Positions 1 to 8,948 of a DNA stretch of 15,968 nt are shown one piece after another. Under the pieces are notes generated by a model that was not told where the DNA came from, did no database searches, and worked only from the letters and a program-made list of their open reading frames with translations. Position numbers and translations under genes: made by a program. This DNA comes from Entrophospora sp. SA101 (taxonomy: Eukaryota > Glomeromycota > Glomeromycetes > Entrophosporales > Entrophosporaceae), in the NCBI GenBank assembly GCA_958430865.1, contig CAUDNR010000793.1, positions 1-15,968 of the forward strand, in the 5' to 3' direction. Every line of letters begins with the position of its first letter. Positions within the stretch are counted from its first letter, which is position 1.

Positions 1-278
1 GCCCAGCTGATCAAGAAACATCAAGTAAAAATGATATAGTTGGAGTACTGCCATATATTGCACCAGAGGTATTAAATCAGAAACCTTATACACAAAAATC
101 TGACATCTATAGCTTTGGGATTTTAATGTCAGAAACATCAACACATCAACAACCATTTGGAGATCAACCACATGATATAGATCTTGCTTTCAAGATCTGT
201 GGTGGCTTAAGACCTAGTTTTTTAGATGGGGCATACTGCAATAAAACCAGACAAAGTGAACATTGGTATAACCAATAA
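1..278 (+). CDS. TKL-family protein kinase, C-lobe fragment (5' end outside window, 3' truncated)
   Basis: Reading from base 3 gives 91 residues ending at TAA 276-278. They contain the activation-segment end (VLPYIAPEVL), the following helix (DIYSFGILMSE) and the start of subdomain X (DLAFKICGGLRPSF). This is close to the same stretch in the minus-strand kinase at 8112-8948 (VLPYIAPEVL, DIYSFGVLMS, KICEGVRPGF). The family is a presumed Ser/Thr or dual-specificity signalling kinase. After RPSFLDG the protein leaves the family pattern and stops about 23 residues later. The expected helices around the ELAFRCMDANP-like motif are missing, so the C-lobe is incomplete and probably cannot fold normally. 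No donor site restoring the family end was seen. It is either a truncated pseudogene or a gene with an unrecognised 3' intron. The catalytic and ATP-binding parts lie before base 1 and cannot be judged. Confidence 0.75.
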   Translation, partial: PADQETSSKNDIVGVLPYIAPEVLNQKPYTQKSDIYSFGILMSETSTHQQPFGDQPHDIDLAFKICGGLRPSFLDGAYCNKTRQSEHWYNQ

Positions 279-779
279 TTTCAGGGGTCAAAATTCAGTC
301 ATTTGTAATGTAATCATAATTAAAATCCCATTTGTTATCTTAAGTGATATATAGAACTATCCCCCTATATAAAAATAGTAATATGAAATTAATTTACATT
401 AGGTCTACTATGAAACCCAAGAATTATAGCACCATTAGAAGTATTTTGAAAAAGGAACAAGGTGAAAAAATTGCTCCTTACATTTTCAAGATAAATGATA
501 TTCAGACACTTGAAGCTTATCTAAGAAAAGAAAGGATTACATGAAATTTACCAAGTACCAAGAAGAAAGAAAAATAATAAACATTAAGAAAAGGAAGATG
601 TGCTGTTACCCAACTAAAGCAGGAATCCTTTGAAAGAAATAATCTTATTATACAATATTGATCTATATTTTTTTTAATCTTTCAGCAAAATAATAAATAT
701 AGTACATAAACGAATATAATAATGATGGTTTTGGAAAACATTTGTACATTCAACCGATCAACTGGTTTCCTAGAGAAAG
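279..779. other. Intergenic spacer, no supported gene
   Basis: AT-rich DNA between the truncated kinase and the first inverted-repeat element. One open frame with an ATG at 383 runs to 544 (53 codons, basic, no recognisable domain). A TATA-like CTATATAAAA lies only about 15 bp before that ATG. I see no homology, intron or repeat that would support it as a gene. Confidence 0.5.
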
Positions 780-1108
780 AATAGAAAGGGGTCAACGTCA
801 AAATCGCGAATTGCCTTTAACGGAAAATATCTCGAAATTTTATTAAATGGACATGGTTATTAAGCTAAAATTAATTGTTGTGATGAATTGCATATAGAAA
901 TGTGTTAACTCATAACCATGACCTTTGCAATTATCCTTGTTTCTATTGCGATGTCTTTGTTTACTATTTTTAAAAAAACTAAACAGAAAATTTCTCAAAA
1001 TTTTTAAGTAGGCATAGTTTCTAAGCTAAAGTTGTTCCTTGCGACAAGTTACGTATATATGTGGTATCAACTTAAAATCATGATTTTGACGTTGACTCCT
1101 TTTCTATT
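780..1108. mobile_element. Miniature inverted-repeat element (non-autonomous DNA transposon-like)
   Basis: Terminal inverted repeats of about 26 bp bound this 329 bp block: AATAGAAAGGGGTCAACGTC... at 780-805, and its reverse complement GATTTTGACGTTGACTCC... at 1082-1108, differing by one mismatch and one base of indel. Nothing inside is coding. The interior holds two imperfect direct copies of a unit of about 100 bp, at about 818-925 and 983-1085. Both share AAAAT(A/T)TCTC(G/A)AAATTTT and TAAGCTAAA(A/G)TT. No convincing target-site duplication is visible at these boundaries, so the true ends may lie a few bases away, and the superfamily cannot be named. Confidence 0.6.
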
Positions 1109-1135
1109 GTCCAGGCCCATTTGAGATATCATATA

Positions 1136-1317
1136 CAGTTAAACCTTGTCACAGCGGATGAACGGGACATATAAGAAAATTTTATTTAAAATCCGTTGTG
1201 CCAAGATTACTAATCTTGCCACAGCGGGGTTTTATATGTTTTTATATGTGAAGCAGAATTTTAAAAATCCGCTATGACAAGAATTTAATTATAATCCGCT
1301 GTGACAAGGTTTGGCTG
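1136..1317. mobile_element. MITE with TA target-site duplication, Tc1/mariner-like
   Basis: A 182 bp element starts CAGTTAAACCTTGTCACAGC and ends with the reverse complement of CAGCCAAACCTTGTCACAGC. Both termini are flanked directly by TA (1134-1135 and 1318-1319). CAG... ends with a TA duplication are the hallmark of Tc1/mariner/pogo-type elements, and the length without an ORF makes this a non-autonomous derivative. The box CTTGTCACAGCGGAT or its complement occurs five times, at 1145-1159, 1191-1205, 1215-1227, 1267-1281 and 1294-1308. The central two form a near-perfect hairpin (1193-1209 against 1211-1227, two mismatches in 17). The boxes may be transposase-binding sites, which is inference. 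Confidence 0.82.
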
Positions 1318-2807
1318 TACGACGATGATGATGCTTCATCTGAATCATCAAATGGTTCAAGCGTATCTTGCGATATTTAGCGTAATATTATAATTTGTAA
1401 GGTTTGTATAATTATCAGTAGTAAAAAACATATTATTCAATTGTTTTTTGATCATGTTATAATTTAAATTATTATCGTTATATTTGAATTAATAGGAATT
1501 ATATAAGAAATATTTTTGATACACTGTTCAATGTCCAGACATCCAACAATCATGAAAATTATTTCATTTGGCAAATATTCCAAATTAGCAGTAGTAATGG
1601 TAGCAGAACTTGAAGAGAATGATGATTAACAAGAAAAAGACTAGAAAGGCTCTTGAATTTCACTCGCGCTGATAATACTTGCTCACATAATTCCCTTCTA
1701 GAGGACTCTCGTTTTCCTTTATTTCATACACATACGACCGAAGATGCTTTTTTAGAAATTAATAAAAGTATGGACGCGTAAAGGAGCTTAAGTTCGTACA
1801 CACAAACCCTCACCACCTCAACAAAACAAATTGAAGAATGTCCTAAAGATCGTTTACACTTAGTTTATAGATGATATATATTTAATAGAATCATTCTTGC
1901 GCCTTAGTTCTTAAATATTAAAGTGGAAACTAATAAACAAATAAAACCAAAAAACAAAAATCACAATGGCGCCATCTATTTCATATAAATAACATATTTA
2001 GATAATAAAGAAATTCTTTTAGGCGTCTAAAGTAGACCTTTCTCTGCTGCTCTATATAGAATTTAAAAGATTGACAGTTTTCTATTTGATAGTATGGAAT
2101 GCTTACTTTTTTCTTTTTTTTTGTGTCGAATGGTAAATTTTTGACATAATTAGTATTAATTTTCTATGAAATGGTTTTTCATGAATCTCTCTAGCCAACA
2201 CCCTCATAATAATAAGGTACTATCGAGTCTTTTGAGTAGCCGTAGCTTTATGTAGAGAGCATGTTAAAAAATTTGAAATTTATGCATATGTTACACGCAC
2301 CTTTCCATTCATAGTAAACTCTCGTCAAACAAGAAAAAAAATTTTTGTATTTTTTCCCATTGCGTATAATTTATATAATGAAACAGTACAACCTTTTATG
2401 CAAAGGTACTCGATTAGTCGTTTTCGTGACATGATCACCAATAGTAATTAAAATTCACTATTCATAGACGGATCATCCATCAAATATCACTACTTGATTC
2501 ATTTTATCACTCGATTCATTATCACTTCCATTGCTTCATTAATCGATTCGTTATCGTTTTATTATTCTCATAAAGAAAAACTTTTAAAGAACCTTTTTTT
2601 TTTCTTCAAAAGCAAGGTGAATGAATATGTAACATTGACAAAATTCAGGTCAATCATGTAATTATAATTGTTCAACATCAAAATAATAAGACTTGAGTTG
2701 TACGTACCAGGGGTAAATTTTTTTAGCTTTTTTTAGTAAGATTTTCTGGGTAAATTTAATGTTCTTCTATTTTTACGTAATCAGAAGAAATAAAAAATCC
2801 TGAAATT
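1318..2807. other. Long intergenic region upstream of the sorting nexin gene
   Basis: About 1.5 kb without a supportable gene. Directly after the second MITE a short open stretch (1321-1380) reads DDDDASSESSNGSSVSCDI and stop. It resembles an acidic/serine-rich protein end but has no start or upstream continuation. The rest is AT-rich with many stops in all frames and several A- or T-runs. The last few hundred bases presumably contain the promoter and 5' UTR of the gene starting at 2808, but no specific element can be pointed to. Confidence 0.5.
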
Positions 2808-5800
2808 ATGAATGCAGAAACAAATCTAGCAAATATAATTCCCACTAATCATAATAATAATACATCAGTTGTTGATGTTATTGATTCAATAGAAAATCAC
2901 CTACCAACTCAAGAATCTAAATCCTCTTCAAAAGAAATAAGCAACACAGAAACAACAACAGCAGAAACTACTGCCGCTATCATAAAACATGAGAATGACA
3001 ACCAGATTTCATCGACTGAAAGCAAACATACAAAGATTTCAGAACAATCAACACAATCAACACAATCAACATCCAACAATAATGATGGCGAAACAGATTT
3101 TTTAGAGTTAATTAAAGTACTCTTTACAACTTCACCAAAATTAGTTTTTGGCATGTATTTATTAATATTGTTTACATGGAGTTTCATACAAAAGTCATCC
3201 ATACTGGTATTGATACTGGGTTGTGGAGTTGGGTATATGATTAGAATTTACACTTTAAAAATTGATGTAAAAGCCTTAGAACAAAAAAACAATCCGTTTA
3301 TAGATAATAAAAATATTAATAAAGTATCATCAATGGTAACAAAAATTTTTTTTTACCGAGATAAATTTATATTTTATATATACTTAAAAAAAAACTTTGC
3401 TTCTCCAAATAATAAAATTTTTAGGAATTAAAATCAAAATCAGAATCAAAATCAACAATAACAATACTTTCAATTTCACCAAAAATTGATAAAGTGCTAA
3501 ATAAAACTTTTGATTACATTATGCGTGACATAATAGATGTTTATTGTGAGCCAATTGATGAAAATAATGAAAAAGAGTTGTCAAAAAACATAAGGAGTTC
3601 AATGAATTCTATGGCAATAAATTTATCTTTATGCCTTAAAAATTTAGATAAAATTGAATTAGGTGTAATGTCAAGTTATACAATCGCAAATTCTTTTATT
3701 GTTCATTTAGTAAGTAATTAATATATATATATATATATATATATATTTAATTCTTGAAAGGGGTAAATTATTAATTATTATTAACAAATTTAAATATTAT
3801 TTTTAAAAAAATAAATAGCGTGAATATAGAAAATTTATCGCTGCAAATGAATCTTTAGATGTTTACTGTGATAAAAACCAATCATCTCCATTGGCTTTCA
3901 CAACAAGTAAACAAATTCAAACTCAAAATTTACGTTCATTATCACGTCTAATATTATCACGTTTCTTACCATCATCCGAGTCTCAAAGTCAAATATTAAT
4001 GGCTTTCCTTACTGAGTTATGGACAAATAATATTTTTTCACCACTACTTGATACAATCAGTGATCCAGATTGGTTAAATTGTACCATAGTAGACTATCTT
4101 TCAGATGAGGGTTCTAATGAAGATGAAGGTACTTTTTTCCAACAGTTAGCTTCCTCTTTAGAAGAGGAAGTGGCTGGTCTTGCTGAAAAATTATTGCAAG
4201 ATCCCACTACTACCACCGCCGCTTCTGCTGTTGCCACCAGTCCATCATCTAATAACGAACAAGGACAATCCATTTATTCACACACGAATGATTTATCATC
4301 GTTACCATCATCTCGACATCAACAGCAACAACAAAATTTATCTCATTATTCTAATACTGATAACAAATTCAATAATTTCGATAGTTATAATAACTATAAC
4401 TACAATAATAATATTTATAACTATAGCTATAATAATATTGATAATAATATTATTAATGGTTATAATATTAATGGCATCAATAACAGATCCAGATCTTCAC
4501 GAAATTCAATTGATATGACATCAGCAAGATTCAAAAATTTACAATCAGTCCTTAATCGTAAATCAGAGATTTTTGCTGAATTTATGGCATTTCTTGAGGA
4601 AAGAGAAGCCGCAAATTTACTTAGGTTTTGGCTTCAGGTAGACTCATTTAAAAAAATTGCATCCAATGAAATAGATACTAGCCTGATCCAAGAAGACGCT
4701 ATTGGCATATTTAAAACATATTTTGGCGAGGCTGCCACTTACCCAGTTAAAGTGACAAATGATAAGTTAATTAAGCAATGTATTAATGAGATAACTAAAG
4801 CTCCAGGCTTCAATTGTTTTATTTCTTTACAAGAATACGTTTTTAATGTTTTGGAAGAAAAGTACTTTGATGATTTTGTTGAAGATATGAAAGGTCAAGG
4901 TGAAGATATGAGTTTCTTGATTTATGAAGATGAACCTAAACAAAAAAATAAAAATGGTGGCGATGACGATGATGATGATAATAATAATAATAATGACGAC
5001 AATAGTGATAATGTTGGCAATGGTGGCAATGGTAATAGTAATAATTTCTTTGATAAAATAGAAATAGAATCACCAACAAAAGAAGAAAATTTGTTTAAAA
5101 TGAATGAAAATGATGAAAATGGATTTTCAGGAAAACCCATTGAAACTGAAAAAGAATCGCAAGAAATGATATTTAATAATCCATATCATGAAAAAAATTC
5201 AAGTTCATCATCAGCAAAAGACAACCACAATGGTTTAACTGAAAACGACAATTCATCTTCCAAACGATACAGCACAATCAATGATTCTTTATCAATTTTG
5301 AAAAGCACTAACGAAGAAACTTTAGAGTATAATACAATGACTTATAACGATGATGTTGATGATAATGTTGATGATAATGTTGTTGTTAGTGATCGTGACA
5401 ATAATAATGATCATGATAATAGTGATAATAATGATCATGAAAATGACAATAGTGATAATAATGATCATGAAAATGATAATAATGATAATAATGATTATGA
5501 AAATGATAATAATGGTAATAATGGTCATGAAAATGATAATAATGATAATAATGGCAATAAAAACAATAATGACAATAATAATTATAATAGTTACAATAAT
5601 TATAATGGTGATTATGACGATGATTATGATGATGGTGGTAGTGACGACGGTAATAAAATAAATTATTTGTATTCAACTCCTGGTGAATCAATAACCAGAT
5701 CATATTCAGTAGAAGATCCATTAATTGAAAATTCAGATGAAAAGTATACGGAAGAATTATATGATAGTGATCCAGAAACAAATTCTGTTCACTTTAGATC

Positions 5801-7259
5801 GGCAAATACGAGGATGGATCTTACTGGTGTCAGTATAAAAATGTGTGAGGTCTCTGAATCAAGATTCAATAACATTATTTATTCTAAAAAAAACCTTGCA
5901 TACATGATAGAAGTGGAACAACCTGGTTCTACCGGATGGATAATGACACGTAGTTTTGCAGATTTTGAAGCTATGCATATTGCATTGGTAAACGAATTTC
6001 CAAAAGCCGAGAAAGTAACCATGCCTCGTTTAATGTTAAAGAAAAATTATGATGCATGTCAAGATTTGCAAAGATATTTAAATATTTTGTTGAGTGATAG
6101 CACTTTGGCCAAGAGTGATCCACTCCAGAAATTTATGAAAAGGGATGGTCTTCCCAATGAAGAATTGTCTTTACCAAAATCCAAGAGAACCAGAGGTCTT
6201 TCAATTTTGTCAATTCCAAAATCAATGTCCATGGTAAATCTCGTTGCAGGAGTTAATAATATTGCCAATAATTTACAAATAACGGATAGCGGCGGTAATA
6301 GAAGAAACTCTTTGGAAAAGAAAAAATTTGGTTTTGATTTTTCATTACAAAAAAGTTTTTCGGAAATTACATCCAGGAAACCAATAGAACCGTCGTTATC
6401 ACAATTATCACAACCACCGCTACTATCAGATCCACCTAAAAAAACGATAGAAAATTTTGAAAGACTATTGCCATCTTCGCCTATTGAAAATGGATTGACA
6501 GAACGATCGGATGAAATATTTAAATTTAAGAAAATAGCACATTCGGCAAAACCTAGTGTTGATAGTAATGCGTCATCGTGGGTTTCTGTGACACCTACTA
6601 GCTCAATGAACGACTCATTTTCAGGCCAAATCAATTCAAATGATTCAAATGATTCAAATAGAATAACAACAAGAAATAACGATAATTCACATATTTCATC
6701 ATACGAAGACGATAATCATTCTAAAAATAACTCAGTATCCAAATCTAAAACCAATAGACCAAACAAAGTTTTGACAGGACAAGAAATTGATATACTGATC
6801 GACACAGTGTTTGCGATAGTCGAAGAAATATTTGATTTATCAATGAAATCACAATGGCATCTTCGTAAAACAGTACTTTCGGTTTTGCGAGAAGTGGTCA
6901 GAAGATCTTATACTGATGCCATCAGACAATCATTTCTAATAAATATTCATAAATTGACAACTGAAGAGAATGTAGCATCAATGATTGACGATTTCAAAAA
7001 TTCATTTTGGCCAAATGGTGTATGGGAAGAATCAGGGCCTACACGTACAGAAGAAGAAAAAATACAAACTAAAGAGACCGCAAAAAGACTACTCCTTCAA
7101 AAGGCTATGCCAGAATCATTATTAAGAGTTATGGGATATGAGAATTCTAGAGTCATGGTTAATAGATTAGTTGACGGTTTTTTGGACGAGAAAGAGATTA
7201 TAAGAGGAATGTTTGTTGGCATTTTAGAAAATATTGTAAAATTAATCATTACAGAATAA
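2808..7259 (+). CDS. Sorting nexin, TM-PXA-RGS-PX-NexinC (Mdm1/SNX13/SNX25 type), three exons
   Basis: Proposed exons are 2808-3335, 3425-3709 and 3819-7259, all joined in phase 0, giving about 1417 residues. The ATG at 2808 has A at -3. In order: a Ser/Thr/Asn-rich N-tail (1-100); two adjacent hydrophobic segments (about 111-127 and 131-148) that look like an ER membrane hairpin; a PXA domain (about 193-362, starting SISPKIDKVL and ending near SDPDWLN) split over exons 2 and 3; an Asn/Tyr-rich tract; an RGS domain (about 508-626, FKNLQSVLNRKSEIFAEF to YFDDFVEDM); a very acidic Asn/Asp spacer; a PX domain (about 928-1049) with RSFADF (Arg about 982) and PRLMLKK, matching the basic phosphoinositide-binding motifs of the family; and a Nexin-C domain (about 1261-1417). 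Known relatives tether the ER to the vacuole/lysosome or lipid droplets and bind phosphoinositides. That role here is inferred. The protein is longer than yeast Mdm1 mainly because of the low-complexity spacers. It looks fully functional and is unrelated to the flanking kinases. Confidence 0.93.
3336..3424 (+). other. Intron 1 of the sorting nexin gene
   Basis: 89 bp, starting GTAACA after ATG (3333-3335) and ending TTTTTAG before GAATTAAAA. Reading through would stop in the TAG of the acceptor, while splicing continues directly into a PXA domain (…SISPKIDKVL…). A second in-frame donor (GTATCA at 3324) is possible and would drop four residues. Confidence 0.75.
3710..3818 (+). other. Intron 2 of the sorting nexin gene, with an (AT)13 microsatellite
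   Basis: 109 bp with a consensus GTAAGT donor and an AAATAG acceptor. Splicing joins IVHL to REYRKFIAANE in phase 0, the expected continuation of the PXA helices. Bases 3721-3746 are a pure AT dinucleotide run, likely to vary in length between strains. Confidence 0.88.
4375..4482 (+). repeat. Asn/Tyr-coding low-complexity tract
   Basis: AAT/TAT/AAC-rich triplets encode a run such as YNNYNYNNNIYNYSYNN between the PXA and RGS domains. It stays in frame and contains no domain, so it is probably a flexible linker that grew by triplet slippage. Confidence 0.75.
5409..5552 (+). repeat. Coding minisatellite, 30 bp (10-residue) units
   Basis: Tandem units begin at 5409 (24 bp), 5433, 5463, 5493 and 5523 (30 bp each). 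They encode variants of DHENDNNDNN and keep the reading frame. They sit in the acidic spacer between the RGS and PX domains and are followed by further Asn/Asp codons to about 5650. The unit length is a multiple of three, so copy-number change would alter the linker length without breaking the protein. Confidence 0.85.
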
Positions 7260-7319
7260 GGTTAATGTTTTTGGATAATAATAACTTTATTTATAGAATT
7301 TTTGTTTTTATATAAACAT

Positions 7320-7395
7320 GTAATATATAATAATATATAATAATAATAATATAATATATAATAATAATATAATATAATATAATATAATATAATAT
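7320..7395. repeat. Imperfect AT-rich microsatellite (ATAATAT-type)
   Basis: Runs of ATAATAATAAT and ATAATATAATAT fill this interval just downstream of the sorting nexin stop codon. It is simple-sequence DNA with no coding value. Confidence 0.8.
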
Positions 7396-7475
7396 ACAAG
7401 TCATACAAAAGTAAAATCAAAAGTTTCCTAGAATGTATGCGTGAAGCAGAGATTGGCACCGTCTAAAAATTCTTT

Positions 7476-7525
7476 GGCCGGTTAATTAACTGTGAAAATT
7501 GGTTGACCGTTAATTTTAACCGGCC
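7476..7525. repeat. Inverted repeat / hairpin GGCCGGTTAA
   Basis: GGCCGGTTAATTAAC (7476-7490) pairs with GTTAATTTTAACCGGCC (7509-7525), leaving a two-base bulge and an 18 bp loop. It is the most GC-rich palindrome in the spacer. It could be the collapsed remains of a small transposon or a 3' structure between the convergent genes. I cannot choose between these. Confidence 0.6.
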
Positions 7526-7978
7526 TACAATTCCCCATTTTTTTAAGCAAACAGGGTCCAATAATTCACTAATTATAGTCTATATGTTATAGGTTAATGT
7601 TATTATTATGTAAAAAACTTAAATTTGGCCAGAAGATCCTGGAAACCGGTTTTTGTTTTAAGCTGTATAAATTTTTAATATATTTTATTGATATATTAAT
7701 AATTATATATTATATAATATATTGATAAGTATATCACTTGTTAATGCTATAAAAAAATGAAGACATTGATTTGAAAAGGCAAGAAAATAAATAATACTGC
7801 AATTATGTATGTTTATGATTATTAAAAATTATATATTTTTTTGTCAAAAATCATTATTTAGTGTGCATATTTGACATCCAGATTTCAAATGAAAAAAAAT
7901 TCTAAAGATAATTGTGAAAAGTTATTACCTTCATATAATATCATTACTCAATATAATGATATAATAACAAGATTTAAC

Positions 7979-8025
7979 TTATTCGGGTAATTCATCTGGT
8001 ATAGTTAATTCAACCTGTTTAGAAT
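7979..8025 (-). CDS. Possible terminal exon (F) of the kinase gene
   Basis: If the C-lobe exon is spliced from a GTAGTT donor (GT at 8121-8122) to a TTTTGTAG acceptor (AG at 8026-8027), the frame continues as GAT (split codon) plus SKQVELTIPDELPE and stop at 7979-7981. The intron would be 97 bp and phase 1. The tail resembles the short acidic 'SKQ..L.IPD' ends I associate with this kinase family in Rhizophagus, which is memory and not a search. Without this splice the protein ends NNNGSY at 8112. The donor is weak. Confidence 0.45.
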
Positions 8026-8111
8026 CTACAAAATATTTATCACAAGAGTGGGTATTAATAAATTTTGTTAATTTTAAAATTAATAAAAACAAAAATAATC
8101 ATTGGTAAATG

Positions 8112-8948
8112 TTAATAACTACCATTGTTGTTACCAATAATTGTTACTTTATTGGAATTCACAGGTTGGGGAAGGTTTGTAAAATTTAATAATCTGCTAG
8201 TATAAACAGCATTTGGATGAATTATTGCAGTAATTGTTGAAGGATCAAATTTTATTTCATCCATTCTCTCAAACTCTTTTCTAATTGATTCATAATCTCC
8301 AAAATTCTGATAATCAAATGAGTCATACCAAATTTTAATAGTCTTATAAATTTCATTAGCAGTTGGATTAGCATCCATGCATCTGAATGCTAGTTCAATA
8401 TAGAATTTTGGTGTGTTGTTTGAAAATCCAGGTCTTACACCTTCACATATTTTCATTGCAAGACCAATATCATGTGCCAAATTATTAAATGGTTGTTGGC
8501 CAGTTGATACTACAGACATCAGAACTCCAAAACTATATATGTCTGATGCTGTTGTATATGGTTTCTCCTTTAAAACTTCTGGTGCAATATATGGTAGTAC
8601 TCCAAATATATCATTTTTGTTTGAGGATGATGTTTGACTAGCTGGGCATGATAATCCTAAATCTGCAATATATGAAGCAATATGAAATTGAAGAATATTA
8701 CCACTATGAAGATCATGATGAATAATTCCTTCTTTATGAATATCTTTTAAACCATCAATAATTTGTTTAAGAATTTTAACTTTGTCTTCCCATTTTAAAT
8801 TTTTAAAATCTTTTGTTAAATAATTTTGAAGGCCTCCACTTTCCATATGTTGCATTATAAATATATATTCATTTGTAATCGAATCTTGTGTTAATCCATA
8901 AACATGAATTATTTCTACTTTATCATGAAACTTCATATAATTTTTGAA
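8112..8948 (-). CDS. Exon E: hinge and complete kinase C-lobe
   Basis: 278 codons from the acceptor at 8949-8950 to TAA 8112-8114, continuing DEFLNE with FKNYMKFHDKVEIIHVYGLTQD. It contains the hinge (YIFIMQHMESGGLQNYL), the catalytic loop HHDLHSGN (HHD at 8720-8712, where most kinases have HRD), the metal-binding DLG (8663-8655) in place of DFG, the PYIAPEVL activation-segment end, DIYSFGVLMS, and a Rhizophagus-like tail (IIHPNAVYTSRLLNF.NLPQP). The catalytic Asp and Asn and the DLG Asp are all present, so catalysis is plausible, though as a non-RD kinase. This is the only C-lobe in the cassette array. Confidence 0.9.
   Translation of the reverse strand, partial: FKNYMKFHDKVEIIHVYGLTQDSITNEYIFIMQHMESGGLQNYLTKDFKNLKWEDKVKILKQIIDGLKDIHKEGIIHHDLHSGNILQFHIASYIADLGLSCPASQTSSSNKNDIFGVLPYIAPEVLKEKPYTTASDIYSFGVLMSVVSTGQQPFNNLAHDIGLAMKICEGVRPGFSNNTPKFYIELAFRCMDANPTANEIYKTIKIWYDSFDYQNFGDYESIRKEFERMDEIKFDPSTITAIIHPNAVYTSRLLNFTNLPQPVNSNKVTIIGNNNGSY

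Larger units (their letters stand above)
7260..7978. other. Spacer between two tail-to-tail genes
   Basis: The sorting nexin ends at 7259 (+) and the kinase locus ends at about 7979-8112 (-), so this roughly 0.7 kb must hold both 3' UTRs and poly(A) sites. It is very AT-rich and contains an (ATAAT)n-like block (about 7320-7395) and one hairpin (7476-7525). No open frame of interest was found. Confidence 0.55.

Noticed and set aside
383..544. 53-codon ORF with a TATA-like sequence in front
   Set aside because: No domain, no similarity to anything recognised, and the TATA-like motif is too close to the ATG. Such lengths arise by chance in this DNA.
2909..3202. 97-codon minus-strand ORF
   Set aside because: It is antisense to the N-terminal exon of the sorting nexin, with composition mirrored from Ser/Thr repeats.
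5409..5552. Regular spaced repeats that might suggest a CRISPR array
   Set aside because: Units are contiguous 30 bp coding repeats without unique spacers, inside a eukaryotic gene.
5322..5781. Minus- and alternate-frame ORFs rich in Ile or His/Tyr
   Set aside because: They are shadows of the Asn/Asp codon repeats of the sorting nexin gene.
6059..6634. 191-codon minus-strand ORF
   Set aside because: It lies opposite the PX to Nexin-C coding region, whose plus-strand frame has clear domains. The minus frame shows none.
8413..8637. 74-codon plus-strand ORF inside the kinase C-lobe exon
   Set aside because: It is antisense to a well-conserved kinase region.
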